NCBI GenBank assembly: GCA_024698345.1
Contig: JAILRH010000081.1
Location: forward strand, 1 to 42,296
Source of the DNA: Lachnospiraceae bacterium
Lineage (GTDB): Bacteria > Bacillota > Clostridia > Lachnospirales > Lachnospiraceae
Direction of reading: 5' to 3'
DNA length: 42,296 nucleotides
In this document: piece after piece, positions 24,327-33,253 of the stretch
Layout: every line of letters starts with the position of its first letter
How positions within the stretch are numbered: position 1 is the first letter of the stretch
The notes under the pieces: model-generated
Databases searched by the model: none
Seen by the model: only the letters and a program-made list of their open reading frames with translations
What the model was told of the DNA's origin: nothing
Made by a program: the position numbers and the translations under genes

Positions 24327-27300
24327 ATGGGAAAAAATTATGAAATAATAAAAGGTATGTTTGGAAACAGATTGCAAAAAGGAACGGCTTTGTTACTGTC
24401 ATTGGCAATGACTGCCGGAGTCATGCCATATAACGATACAGTTTTTGCCGGTGAGACATATAATGCGGGAAAAGTAAGTCCGGCTGAGAAGATTAGCAGC
24501 AGGGCAGCCACGGATGAGTATATTGATGGTGAGATTATTATCGAATATGATAATTCAAAAATTTCTTCTAAGTCTGTTTCTAAAAAAGTAGGATCAAAGT
24601 TCAAAAGTAAAAAAACATATAAGTTTGAATCAAATTCCAAAAAGAAGAATAAATCGAATTTGACTGTGGAAGTTGTAAAGTCAGACAAAATGTCTGTAGA
24701 GAAAATGCTTAAGATGTACAATGAGATTGATGGAGTTACAGCTGAACCAAATTACAAGAGAAGTAAGATGTCTTCAAATGATACTTATTTTGGGGAGCAG
24801 TGGTACCTTGAAAATGTGGCGGAAAAAGACGGAAAAAAATGCTACGATATCAATTACGAAAAACTTGGAAGTGATATGCAGACAGAGGAGAATGTTGTAG
24901 CAGTTATCGATTCCGGAATTGATTTGGATCACGAAGATTTGAAGAACTCTCTTTGGATAAATAAATATAAATGTGAAGACTTTGATGGCGTTAATGGTTA
25001 TGATTTTGTAAATGCTGATGCAGTGCCGGAGGATGAGGATGGACATGGAACTCATGTTGCAGGAGTAATTGCCGCGAAGAGAGATAATGAAAAAGGAATA
25101 GCAGGAATTGCAACAAATACAAAGATTATGTCATTGAGAGTTCTTGATGAAGAAGGCAATGGCGATGATGATAGTATAATTGCAGCACTGGAATATGCAT
25201 ACAAGGCAAAAACAGAATATAATGTAAACCTTGCAGCAGTGAATATGTCACTTGGAGGTTCAGCTTACAGCAAAATCTTAGAAGATGTTATTGAGAGACT
25301 TGGAGAGAGTGGAGTGCTTTCTGTTTGCGCAGCAGGAAATGAAGGAGTGAATATTGACGAGGATCCGTTTGATTCGTTTCCTGCAGCATTTGATTCTGAG
25401 TACATCATTTCAGTAGGCGCTTCAAATCAGTTTGATGAGCCGGCGAATTTCTCAAATTACGGAACTAATTCCGTAGATTTGTTTGCGCCGGGAGTAGATG
25501 TTTTTTCTACTTATGCAAGTGAGTGTTTTTATCCGCAACTGTTTGGAAGTGCACAGGCAAATAGTCTGTTGTATTTGGATGGTAGCAATTCAAATCTTAT
25601 AAAGGTAAAAGATAATGGTAAGAGTACCGGAACTGTTACTAATCAGAATCAGGTGGCATATGGTTATGAGAGAGACGGAAATGCAAATCTTTCATTAACG
25701 CAGAAGAATGGAAAATACAGGTGGACAATTACAAATGCAGAAGTTGGTGATGCATATTATCTGTTATTTCCATACACTTGTGATTCTGAATCAGAAGATA
25801 TATATGAATATATTAGTATGTCATATTCAACAGAAGCGTCTTTGGGTAGAAATCTTTTGATAGTGTCAGATGCAAAGGCGAGTGCTTCGCAGGATGGTTT
25901 TGACGATGCCATGTATGATGGAGTGCTTATGGAACCCGGTTCAGATACCTTATGCTGTTCCACAAAGATATCCTCAAAAGGGAAAGAGGAAAGAGTGGCT
26001 GTAATACAGGTGTACACAGAGTCCGGAGGTGATTTTACAGTAGATATCAATAATGTTATTGTCTCTAAAGCAGGTCAGACGAGTGATTATCTTATAAAAT
26101 ATAAATATGATTCAGGAACGTCCATGGCTACACCTATTGTTACCGGTGCAGTTGCAGCATTGGCATCGGCTGGTTATATGGAGAATGATTGCCTTAAACT
26201 AAAAGAGATGATATTAAGCAGTACAAGAAGAAGCGATAAACTAAAAGGAATGTGTGTTACAGAAGGTGTATTGGACTTATCTTTTGTTGACAGTCAGAGA
26301 ATGATTTTTGATAATGCAATTTGCGATAATGGTGTTTTGTATATTACAGGTAAGTATTTGAAAGATGCAACTGTTGAGATTAATGGGAAGAGCATAAACG
26401 CATTTTACAGAGATGAAAAAATGCTAAAATGCAATGTGTCCGAATATGCAAACAAGCAGGTTGACCTTACTCTGAAAAAAGATAGTGAAGAGCTGACAAA
26501 AAGTATATTCATAGACGGAGGAAAGGCTCTTTACGGAATTGGATCCGAGGATTGCTTAGATGGAGCGAAGGCTGTTTCAATTGGCAACGAGGTTGTTATT
26601 GTATGTCCGACAGGGGAGATATTAAAAGTTCCATATAATAAAAAAGTTAGTGATTATGAAGAGTATATAAAAGGAATTCCAAATTTTAAATATGAATATC
26701 TTTCATCGAAAACAATCAATAAGTCAATTTTCGGTTGGGGATTTAATAATGATTCATCGGTTATTACTTTTGATTCGGAACCGGTGTGTTTCAATGGAAA
26801 TATTTATGTCATGGCAATATGCAAATCAGCTTATGGGAAAAAGAAAAAACTATTGAAATTTAATGTGAAGGACTATGAGAATTCAATTTGGGAGAATGCA
26901 GGAGTTTTGCCGGGTGCAATTGATAACTATAATGGTACACAAATGTTTACTTACAAGGGAAATATGTATCTGATGGGTGGAGTAAACGAAGATGGAGAAT
27001 TTCTAAAAAAAGCCTTTTTGTATAATGATGATAACGGTGGAATAAAAGAAACCAAGTTATTTGCTTCTAATATGCCTCAGAGAGCATTCGCAAGAGCTTA
27101 TCAGGTTAGTGACAAACTTGTTATGACCCTTGGCACAGACGGTGGCGATAAAGTTCCTTATAACATGATTTATGATGGCAGCAGTTGGAGAAAGTCAAAG
27201 CAAAATATATTTAAAGATGTACAATGCAATGAAGTTGCTATAGTAGACGGTGGGAATATTGTTACTTATTACAAAGCGGCAACAGGTTGCACCGGCACAG

Positions 27301-28196
27301 GAATAATATATGCCTGCGAGAGAATAAACAACGTCGGTAATATGTTTGAATACGATGTTAACAAGGATGAATTTACAGTTTCAGACAGTTATATTTTCGA
27401 TAATGAGAAATTTTATAACAAAGCGCTTGGCATACCAATGTTATCAGGAAATCTTACAGGTGCGGCTGCAAACGGACAATTTGTTTTTGTTGATATCTGG
27501 GATATTGCAGGTTATACACAGAACATATTTGGAAAAAGTGTTGATTGCTATGTTTCATTTTTGAACATAAAGGATGTAAAAACAAGTGAAATAAAAGTAG
27601 TAGTTGATGGAACAAAAGAGGTTACTGTCAGTGGTACAGGTTCATATCAGCCAAGTGATATGATTAATATCAGAGTTGAGGTGAAGGGTGGATATGAAAT
27701 CGACAGGATTGAATGCTCAGACAGCAATATCGCAGACAGCCTTATGAAATATAATAGTTTCTCTAGCCCTGCATACAATTATCCAAATGGTATATATATA
27801 AAGATATATACAAAGGTATTCAGTAAAACCGATAATGGAGGCGGCTCTTCACAAAAAGAAACGACTGCTTCCAAAAATAAAGATAATAAGACAGTGACAA
27901 TTACGACTTTTACACTGAAGACTAAAATAGTCAAAGCAAAGAGACTTTCAAATAAAAAGAAAGCTAAGATTACAATCAGAAAAGTAGCTAATGCTAAAGG
28001 TTATCAGATAAGATATTCAACAAATAGGAAATTTACTAAAAAGACAACAAAAACTCTTAAAACTAAAAAGACATCACTGACCATTAAGAAATTAAAAAAA
28101 GGAAAGAAATATTATGTATCGGTGAGAGCTTATGCATATATTTCAGGACGAAAATTAAACGGTAAGTGGTCAGCATGCAAGGTTATTAAGAAGTAG
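24327..28196 (+). CDS. cell-surface subtilisin-like serine protease (S8) with kelch-like and fibronectin III-like regions
   Basis: The 1289-residue protein has a signal peptide (about 1-41), a propeptide-like region (about 60-155; DGEIIIEYDN, VEPNYKRS-like), and an S8 catalytic domain with Asp195 (VAVIDSGID), His240 (DGHGTHVAG), Asn338 (CAAGNEG) and Ser599 (SGTSMATP). Between Asn338 and Ser599 are 261 residues against about 66 in subtilisin, so roughly 195 residues are inserted after FAPGVDVFST. Then come a beta-rich region (about 650-780), kelch-like blades (about 820-1075; GNMYLMGGVNEDG) and a lysine-rich fibronectin III-like domain (about 1195-1289; YQIRYSTNRKF) similar to that of the cohesin protein at 1300. 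It probably cuts extracellular proteins; no sortase motif is visible. mnmA follows with no terminator. Confidence 0.92.
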   Translation: MGKNYEIIKGMFGNRLQKGTALLLSLAMTAGVMPYNDTVFAGETYNAGKVSPAEKISSRAATDEYIDGEIIIEYDNSKISSKSVSKKVGSKFKSKKTYKFESNSKKKNKSNLTVEVVKSDKMSVEKMLKMYNEIDGVTAEPNYKRSKMSSNDTYFGEQWYLENVAEKDGKKCYDINYEKLGSDMQTEENVVAVIDSGIDLDHEDLKNSLWINKYKCEDFDGVNGYDFVNADAVPEDEDGHGTHVAGVIAAKRDNEKGIAGIATNTKIMSLRVLDEEGNGDDDSIIAALEYAYKAKTEYNVNLAAVNMSLGGSAYSKILEDVIERLGESGVLSVCAAGNEGVNIDEDPFDSFPAAFDSEYIISVGASNQFDEPANFSNYGTNSVDLFAPGVDVFSTYASECFYPQLFGSAQANSLLYLDGSNSNLIKVKDNGKSTGTVTNQNQVAYGYERDGNANLSLTQKNGKYRWTITNAEVGDAYYLLFPYTCDSESEDIYEYISMSYSTEASLGRNLLIVSDAKASASQDGFDDAMYDGVLMEPGSDTLCCSTKISSKGKEERVAVIQVYTESGGDFTVDINNVIVSKAGQTSDYLIKYKYDSGTSMATPIVTGAVAALASAGYMENDCLKLKEMILSSTRRSDKLKGMCVTEGVLDLSFVDSQRMIFDNAICDNGVLYITGKYLKDATVEINGKSINAFYRDEKMLKCNVSEYANKQVDLTLKKDSEELTKSIFIDGGKALYGIGSEDCLDGAKAVSIGNEVVIVCPTGEILKVPYNKKVSDYEEYIKGIPNFKYEYLSSKTINKSIFGWGFNNDSSVITFDSEPVCFNGNIYVMAICKSAYGKKKKLLKFNVKDYENSIWENAGVLPGAIDNYNGTQMFTYKGNMYLMGGVNEDGEFLKKAFLYNDDNGGIKETKLFASNMPQRAFARAYQVSDKLVMTLGTDGGDKVPYNMIYDGSSWRKSKQNIFKDVQCNEVAIVDGGNIVTYYKAATGCTGTGIIYACERINNVGNMFEYDVNKDEFTVSDSYIFDNEKFYNKALGIPMLSGNLTGAAANGQFVFVDIWDIAGYTQNIFGKSVDCYVSFLNIKDVKTSEIKVVVDGTKEVTVSGTGSYQPSDMINIRVEVKGGYEIDRIECSDSNIADSLMKYNSFSSPAYNYPNGIYIKIYTKVFSKTDNGGGSSQKETTASKNKDNKTVTITTFTLKTKIVKAKRLSNKKKAKITIRKVANAKGYQIRYSTNRKFTKKTTKTLKTKKTSLTIKKLKKGKKYYVSVRAYAYISGRKLNGKWSACKVIKK

Positions 28197-28273
28197 TTAA
28201 AAAAATGAACAACAAGAATAAAAATGTAATTGATAATAATATGTTACTTACATGGAAAGGTAATGACAAAAAG

Positions 28274-29353
28274 ATGGAAAGTAAGAAAGCAATAATTGCA
28301 ATGAGCGGCGGAGTTGATTCCAGCGTTGCAGCATTTCTCATGAAAGATAAGGGATATAACTGCATAGGTGCGACCATGAAACTCTATGACAATGACGATA
28401 TAAATATTGAAAAGGATAAGACATGCTGTTCTCTCAGCGATATTGATGATGCCAGAAATGTTGCTTATTCTCTTGGGATGGAGTATTATGTTTTCAATTT
28501 TACAGACAATTTTGAAAAAGAAGTTATAGACAGATTTATCAATACATATATGTGCGGTGGAACACCAAATCCATGTATCGACTGTAACAGATATATCAAG
28601 TTCGAAAAACTCATGAACAGAATGTATGAACTTGGTTATGATTATGTTGTAACAGGTCATTATGCAAGAATAGAGAAGGACGAAAATACAGGAAGATATC
28701 TGCTCAAAAAAGGCCTTGATGAGTCAAAGGATCAAAGTTATGTTCTCTATAATATGACTCAGGAGCAGTTATCGCATACACTTTTTCCTCTCGGTGAGTT
28801 TACAAAAACAAGAATAAGAGAAATCGCAGAAGAAAAAGGCTTTGTAAATGCAAGAAAGAAGGACAGCCAGGATATCTGTTTTGTACCTGACGGGGATTAT
28901 GCCTCATTTATTGAAAAGCATTGTAACATGACTTTCCCTGAAGGTGACTTTGTTGATAAGGAAGGAAATGTATTAGGAAAGCATAAGGGTATAATAAGAT
29001 ACACAGTGGGTCAGAGAAAAGGATTGGGACTGTCTCTGAAGAGTCCTATGTATGTGTATGACAAAGATATAGAGAATAACAGAGTAATACTTTCTGACAA
29101 CGAAAGTCTCTTTAAGACATCTCTTATTGCTGACAATATGAACTGGATTGAAGTGGAAGATATCACGGAACCTATACGATGCAAAGCTAAAATCAGATAT
29201 AAGCAGAAAGAGGCAGATTGTGTGGTTACTGCAGAGCAGGATGGAAAAGTAAAGGTTACCTTTGATGAACCTGTTAGAGGAATTACAAAGGGGCAGGCGG
29301 TTGTTTTGTATGATGGTGACATTGTTGTGGGCGGTGGAACCATTATCGGATAA
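28274..29353 (+). CDS. mnmA: tRNA-specific 2-thiouridylase
   Basis: MnmA adds sulfur at position 2 of the wobble uridine (U34) in Lys, Glu and Gln tRNAs. The product has the PP-loop AMSGGVDSSVAAFLM (about 9-23), GTPNPCIDCNRYIKF with Cys104 as expected nucleophile, VTGHYAR, KDQSYVLYNM, and QDICFVPDG with Cys202 as expected persulfide residue; the C-terminal beta domain ends AVVLYDGDIVVGGG. ATG 28274 gives 359 residues, the normal family length; the frame is open from ATG 28205, 8 bases after the protease stop, but that extra stretch (MNNKNKNVID...) matches nothing in the family. GGAAAGG at 28254-28260 is a rather distant ribosome-binding site. Read-through from the protease transcript is likely. 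Confidence 0.92.
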   Translation: MESKKAIIAMSGGVDSSVAAFLMKDKGYNCIGATMKLYDNDDINIEKDKTCCSLSDIDDARNVAYSLGMEYYVFNFTDNFEKEVIDRFINTYMCGGTPNPCIDCNRYIKFEKLMNRMYELGYDYVVTGHYARIEKDENTGRYLLKKGLDESKDQSYVLYNMTQEQLSHTLFPLGEFTKTRIREIAEEKGFVNARKKDSQDICFVPDGDYASFIEKHCNMTFPEGDFVDKEGNVLGKHKGIIRYTVGQRKGLGLSLKSPMYVYDKDIENNRVILSDNESLFKTSLIADNMNWIEVEDITEPIRCKAKIRYKQKEADCVVTAEQDGKVKVTFDEPVRGITKGQAVVLYDGDIVVGGGTIIG

Positions 29354-29960
29354 TAGAAATAATCTTGTAGTATTTTTGCAAAAGAAATGCAAAAACAGAC
29401 TGCAACATATTTTATTGTAAAAATGTGAATGTTATAATATGAGTATCATAAATGTACGGAAAAAGTTTTTGATAATATTCTTTGAAAAGATCGCGATAAC
29501 AATTCAGAGTTATATAAAAAAACAAATACGTACAGGGGCCTCAGTGAGAAACAGGGCGAAGAGAACGGATATGGTATTGTCACATTCACCTACATTTAAT
29601 ATCAGTCTTAGTATTTTCAACTGTTTGTAGCAAAAGGGATAATGTTTAAACATTTGTTAGTTATTAGGTTGATTACAAAGAACTACAAAACAAATTGTGC
29701 AAAAGAAGAAAAGCATGGTCTTATGACTGTGCTTTTCTTCTTTTGCACAATTTGTTTTGTATATATACGAAAAGTTAAGTGATAACCGGTCCCTGAACAA
29801 CGGGAAAAAATCATCAAGTCTGCTTGAAAATACGGCGGTGTCCTTGAATAATATGTAAGATTTGATACAATATAAATATGAGAAAAGGAAATTGAAAATA
29901 AGTTGAAAACAAGTTGGTATGAAATTATTTATATGCTTTTAAGGCTAAGAGGAAAAAGAA
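29354..29960. other. 607-base intergenic region with a very long hairpin
   Basis: Besides the inverted repeat at 29684-29761, there is a small TTTTTGCA/TGCAAAAA hairpin (29373-29380/29388-29395) just after mnmA. A 63-codon frame at 29439-29630 has no ribosome-binding site or recognisable sequence and is not called. The remainder shows nothing I can assign. Confidence 0.5.
29684..29761. repeat. perfect 32-bp inverted repeat forming a long hairpin
   Basis: The arm 29684-29715 is the exact reverse complement of 29730-29761, loop 14 bases. As RNA the stem can extend inward by five more pairs (U-G, G-U, G-C, U-A, C-G) to a UUAU loop, giving about 37 pairs. The arms start TACAAAACAAATTGTGC. There is no poly-T tail on the plus strand (ATATATACG follows), so it is not a standard terminator. 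Confidence 0.9.
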
Positions 29961-30635
29961 ATGGGAAGAAAAATAGCGGTAATGCTGGTAATGATAGTTG
30001 CACTATTATTATCGGTTTCTTGTGATAAGAATGATAACAGTAATAATCAGATTCATGAGACTTCGAAGAAGTCTAATGAGAAAATCAGCGCTAATACGGG
30101 TGTTGATTATATCAATAAAAAGATTCTGATTGTTTATTATAGTGCGGCGAATTTAAAAGATGTGGATGCGGTATCGAGTGCAACTGCCGCTGGAGATGGT
30201 GACGGAGCTACCGGTACTTTTGCAAAGTATATACATGACAGAATAGGCGGCGACATTGACAGGATAGTCCCAGATATGGATTATCCTTTAGATTATGATC
30301 ATGTTCTGGAAAGAGCAAAAAAAGAAAAGAATGCCAGGGAGTATCCGGGATTTAGTCTAAAGACTAATCCGGAAGATTATGATATTATTTTTGTTGGGTA
30401 TCCGATTTGGTCTTATGATATGCCAAGAGTAATATATACATTTTTTGCCAGATATGATTTCAAAGGTAAGACGATTATTCCGTTCAACACTTACGGAAGT
30501 TCTCTTGACGGCGGAACATATGACAAGATAAGAGAACTAGAACCTGATGCTGATGTAGTTGATGGTCTTGCCATCGAGGGAAAGAGCATCGATTCCAGCA
30601 AGAAATATGTTGAACAGTGGGTTCCGGAATTATAA
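29961..30635 (+). CDS. flavodoxin-family lipoprotein
   Basis: The 224-residue protein begins with a lipoprotein signal (LLLSVSCDKN, lipidated Cys about 20), a polar linker, then a flavodoxin-like domain (about 48-222). Visible features are KILIVYYSAANLKDVDAVSSAT (the FMN-phosphate loop region, opened by an insertion), DIIFVGYPIWSYDMPRVIYTFF and IIPFNTYGSSLDGGTYDKI. This is the Flavodoxin_4-like group common in Clostridia, thought to carry FMN and act in redox reactions; the lipid anchor places it on the outer membrane face. It converges with the LysR gene, and the two coding ends overlap by 6 bases (30630-30635). Confidence 0.85.
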   Translation: MGRKIAVMLVMIVALLLSVSCDKNDNSNNQIHETSKKSNEKISANTGVDYINKKILIVYYSAANLKDVDAVSSATAAGDGDGATGTFAKYIHDRIGGDIDRIVPDMDYPLDYDHVLERAKKEKNAREYPGFSLKTNPEDYDIIFVGYPIWSYDMPRVIYTFFARYDFKGKTIIPFNTYGSSLDGGTYDKIRELEPDADVVDGLAIEGKSIDSSKKYVEQWVPEL

Positions 30636-31481
30636 GGTTGAAAACCATTGTTTGGCGTATTCAACAAATTCTTTTTCAACAGTGTTTAATTTTTTGGACT
30701 TGTTCCATGCAAGAACCAAATGACGATATGTTTTTTCTTTTAAAGGAATTGCTTTTATTGTGAGTGAAGGCTGAAGATCGAAGAAAGCCTTCGGAAGCAG
30801 AGCAATTCCTTTATTTTTTTCTACAAGATATCTGAGTGTTGTGTAATCATGCGTTTCGTAACTTACCACGGGAGTGAACCCGCCTGAATTCATGCAGAAA
30901 TTATCAGTGAAATCTCTTAGGTTCATTGATTTATAATATGCTATATAGGATTGACTGCTTAAGTCTTTAATACTTAATTTCTCTGACAGGGCGAGAGGAT
31001 GATTGTTAGATACAATGGCAACAATTTCATCTTTCATTAATTCAACGTACTCATATTGAGACATATCACTGAGAGGTTGCATTATTGTAAAATCGTACTT
31101 GTTTTCCAGATTGGATGAATAATTTACAAATGAAATATACACGTTCCTGTGTGAGAGAAGGTAATCAGCAGTGAGAAGAGATACAAAACGGCTGCCTGCC
31201 TGAGTGTATAGCATAATGGTAGATTTGGCATTGGAAAAATGCCCAGCCCCCTCGTCAATAAGCTCAAGCGCGGAATTCACCTTTTCGTAGAAATATTTAC
31301 CGTTTCCATTGAGGGTAATTTTTTTTCCGTTGCGGTCAAAAAGACTGACACCAAGTTCCTCTTCAAGTTTTTTGATAGTCTTGCTGATTGATGGCTGTGG
31401 TACAAAATGCTTCTTTGCCACGCTACTGAAATTCTCTGATTCGGCGGCATCTTTAAAATATCTTAACTGTAATAATTCCAT
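30630..31481 (-). CDS. LysR family transcriptional regulator
   Basis: The 283-residue protein has the LysR winged helix-turn-helix at the N-terminus (1-60; LLQLRYFKDAAESENFSSVAKKHFVPQPSISKTIKKLEEELGVSLFDR in family order) and a substrate-binding domain (about 90-280; DEIVAIVSNNHPLA, LVEKNKGIALLPKAFF). It starts after TTGGGAGATTTAT on the minus strand. It is convergent with, and overlaps by 6 bases, the flavodoxin gene. LysR regulators usually control a divergent neighbour; here the divergent side is a decayed toxin-like remnant, so its target is not obvious. The flavodoxin gene is a plausible one. Confidence 0.9.
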   Translation of the reverse strand: MELLQLRYFKDAAESENFSSVAKKHFVPQPSISKTIKKLEEELGVSLFDRNGKKITLNGNGKYFYEKVNSALELIDEGAGHFSNAKSTIMLYTQAGSRFVSLLTADYLLSHRNVYISFVNYSSNLENKYDFTIMQPLSDMSQYEYVELMKDEIVAIVSNNHPLALSEKLSIKDLSSQSYIAYYKSMNLRDFTDNFCMNSGGFTPVVSYETHDYTTLRYLVEKNKGIALLPKAFFDLQPSLTIKAIPLKEKTYRHLVLAWNKSKKLNTVEKEFVEYAKQWFSTL

Positions 31482-31631
31482 ATAAATCTCCCAAATAACT
31501 ATTATTTTTTTCCGTTCTTATTTTATATATCAACTTTAATATGTGAGAATACAAAATTCAAGATTTTTTTGTTTATATTCAGTCATTGTGATGTGTGAAA
31601 CACTAGGGGTGAAATGTCAGAATTACTATAG
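31482..31631. other. upstream region of the LysR gene
   Basis: AT-rich leader with no ORF. It runs directly into the decayed frame at 31632. Confidence 0.4.
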
Positions 31632-31923
31632 ATGGAAAATACAGAAATGAATACGAGCGAAGGAACATTGCCTAAACAAAGAGAATTTATTAGAATAATA
31701 TCAAGTGATTAGGTGTATCAAAAATCACCGCAGTCCAAACAGTTGAGTGGATAGAACATGAAATGTAAAATTTGAAGGTCTTGGAACTTTGAAAAAAGGT
31801 GAGCCACCAGTAAAAATATTTAGAGGAAATGGTGTTATAATTGTAATAAAGCCGGATGGAGAATTTGTAACATTGCTAGAAACAGGAAAGGGATTAGATC
31901 TGGCAATTCAAATGCTCCCATGA
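31632..31923 (+). pseudogene. frameshifted remnant, resembling the C-terminal end of a polymorphic toxin
   Basis: Three adjoining segments read as one protein only if the frame changes twice: 31632-31709 (LPKQREFIRIISSD), 31709-31765 (LGVSKITAVQTVEWIEHEM) and 31762-31920 (VKFEGLGTLKKGEPPVKIF, then GVIIVIKPDGEFVTLLETGK), ending at TGA 31921. No continuous frame or proper start remains. The VIIVIKPDGEFVT-LLETGKGLDL ending recalls the short C-terminal toxin domains of polymorphic toxin systems, in which an immunity gene follows at once; here the next gene begins 16 bases later. The decay is seen directly; the toxin reading is inference. Confidence 0.5.
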
Positions 31924-31939
31924 TAGAAGGGGGAAGATA

Positions 31940-32428
31940 ATGATAGAACAAATAATCAATGATGCTAAGAATAAATGTATTGATGATATTATAATGGTTG
32001 GTTTTATAGATATAGACGAAATTGCTCAATTTTATTCAGATAAAAGATTTTTGTATTTTCAAATAGGTGAAATATATATTGAATTTGCGTCAATAGAACA
32101 GTTTTCACGTTTGAGAATTAGAACATGTGACGAAATACCATTTGACTATGAAATTGATGAGGATATGATTAGAGGAAAAACGTCAATTGCAGAATTGATT
32201 TTAAATGATTCTATGTCAATCGGTAATTCCATTACAAGTGCAAGCATATATGATTTGGACAGGAAAAATTATACTTGTGCTGCTTTGGAATTGATCCTTG
32301 AAAATGGGCAAATATTATTTCTTGATCCTTCTTTTTATTTTGGAATAAATATTGGAGATAATAGGCAAAAAGATATTTGGAAGGACAACTATTTATATAT
32401 TGATAGTGTAGATGTTCATAGAATCTGA
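31940..32428 (+). CDS. unknown cytoplasmic protein, candidate orphan immunity protein
   Basis: The 162-residue protein starts after AGAAGGGGGAAGATA, has no signal peptide or membrane segment, and is acidic (QFYSDKRFLYFQIGEIYIEFASIEQ; CDEIPFDYEIDEDMI; LELILENGQILFLDPSFYFGINIG). I do not recognise a family. Size, acidity and position, directly downstream of a decayed toxin-like fragment, fit an immunity protein that outlived its toxin. A free-standing protein of other function is equally allowed by the sequence. An ABC operon follows with its own ribosome-binding site. Confidence 0.65.
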   Translation: MIEQIINDAKNKCIDDIIMVGFIDIDEIAQFYSDKRFLYFQIGEIYIEFASIEQFSRLRIRTCDEIPFDYEIDEDMIRGKTSIAELILNDSMSIGNSITSASIYDLDRKNYTCAALELILENGQILFLDPSFYFGINIGDNRQKDIWKDNYLYIDSVDVHRI

Positions 32429-32498
32429 GTAATAAAAAGTGGGGAGTACAATTGAAATATGGAGAACAAGTTATTTTAAATGGTGTCGGAGGAATAGT

Positions 32499-33230
32499 AT
32501 GTTAAGTATCAAGAATCTTTCATTCAATTATGGAAAAAAACAATTTGGCATTAGTGATATCAGTCTGAAACTGGACAGGGGAAGATTCACAGTTCTGTTT
32601 GGTGAAAAAGGTGCAGGAAAGACTACACTTCTGAAGAACATGGGGCTTTTGCTTAGACCTGATAAAGGAGAGATTTTGTGGGAAGGTGAAAAAATAAATA
32701 TCAAACAACCTCAATTATATAAGAAAGTAATTGCGTATATAGATGAAACCGGCTGGGGTAGAGAATCATTTTCTCTGGATGAAAACGTTAATCTTTTTGA
32801 ACATTTTTATGATAACTTTGATAGAAATGCGTTTGATAATTATATGACGATATTCGGGCTGGATGGAGCTATCAGGCAGGAGTATTACAAAAATATAGAT
32901 GAAAAACAAAAGATTCAGTTTCAGGTGGCTTTTGCACTTGCAAGAAAACCAAAGTTTTTATTTTTGGATGAACCTCTTGCCAAATTTAATGTAGTTGAAG
33001 TTAAAGTGCTGATGGAAGAAATACATAAGAAAATGCGAACAGAAGACATGGGGGTTGTCATGTCGACTCACCTTGAGGAAGAGATACCGGACTTTGCCGA
33101 ATATGTTGTTGTGATGGAGAATGGAAGTGTTGCTAAATTTGGCACCAGAAAAGCAGTTATGCCGGAAAAAAGTATACTTAACTCAATTCCAAAAGAGGAA
33201 TACAAGGATATGAGTTTTTTACGTTTCTAA
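32499..33230 (+). CDS. ABC transporter ATP-binding protein with degenerate signature motif
   Basis: ATG 32499 (GGAGG upstream) is chosen over the frame opening at 32439. The 243-residue protein resembles the YtrB/BcrA group of ABC-2 exporters: Walker A GEKGAGKTT (about 33-41), Walker B PKFLFLDEP (about 149-157) and the switch His in VVMSTHLEEE. The ABC signature, normally LSGGQ or YSKGMKQ, is here NIDEKQKIQF, so the Ser-Gly pair that contacts ATP is missing. The Q-loop region is IAYIDETGWG. The next gene, 23 bases on, encodes the probable membrane partner. No GntR regulator, usual in ytr-type operons, is adjacent. Confidence 0.85.
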   Translation: MLSIKNLSFNYGKKQFGISDISLKLDRGRFTVLFGEKGAGKTTLLKNMGLLLRPDKGEILWEGEKINIKQPQLYKKVIAYIDETGWGRESFSLDENVNLFEHFYDNFDRNAFDNYMTIFGLDGAIRQEYYKNIDEKQKIQFQVAFALARKPKFLFLDEPLAKFNVVEVKVLMEEIHKKMRTEDMGVVMSTHLEEEIPDFAEYVVVMENGSVAKFGTRKAVMPEKSILNSIPKEEYKDMSFLRF

Positions 33231-33253
33231 TGTAGGACTATTCGGAGGTTGTA

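Noticed and set aside
28205..28273. Upstream extension of mnmA to ATG 28205
   Set aside because: No ribosome-binding site and no family similarity before MESKKAIIAMSGG; 28274 gives the normal length.
29373..29395. TTTTTGCA/TGCAAAAA hairpin as mnmA terminator
   Set aside because: Only 8 bp, A/T-rich, and followed by CAGACTG rather than a T run on the coding strand.
29439..29630. 63-codon frame between mnmA and the flavodoxin gene
   Set aside because: No ribosome-binding site, no recognisable sequence and unusual composition compared with the neighbouring genes.
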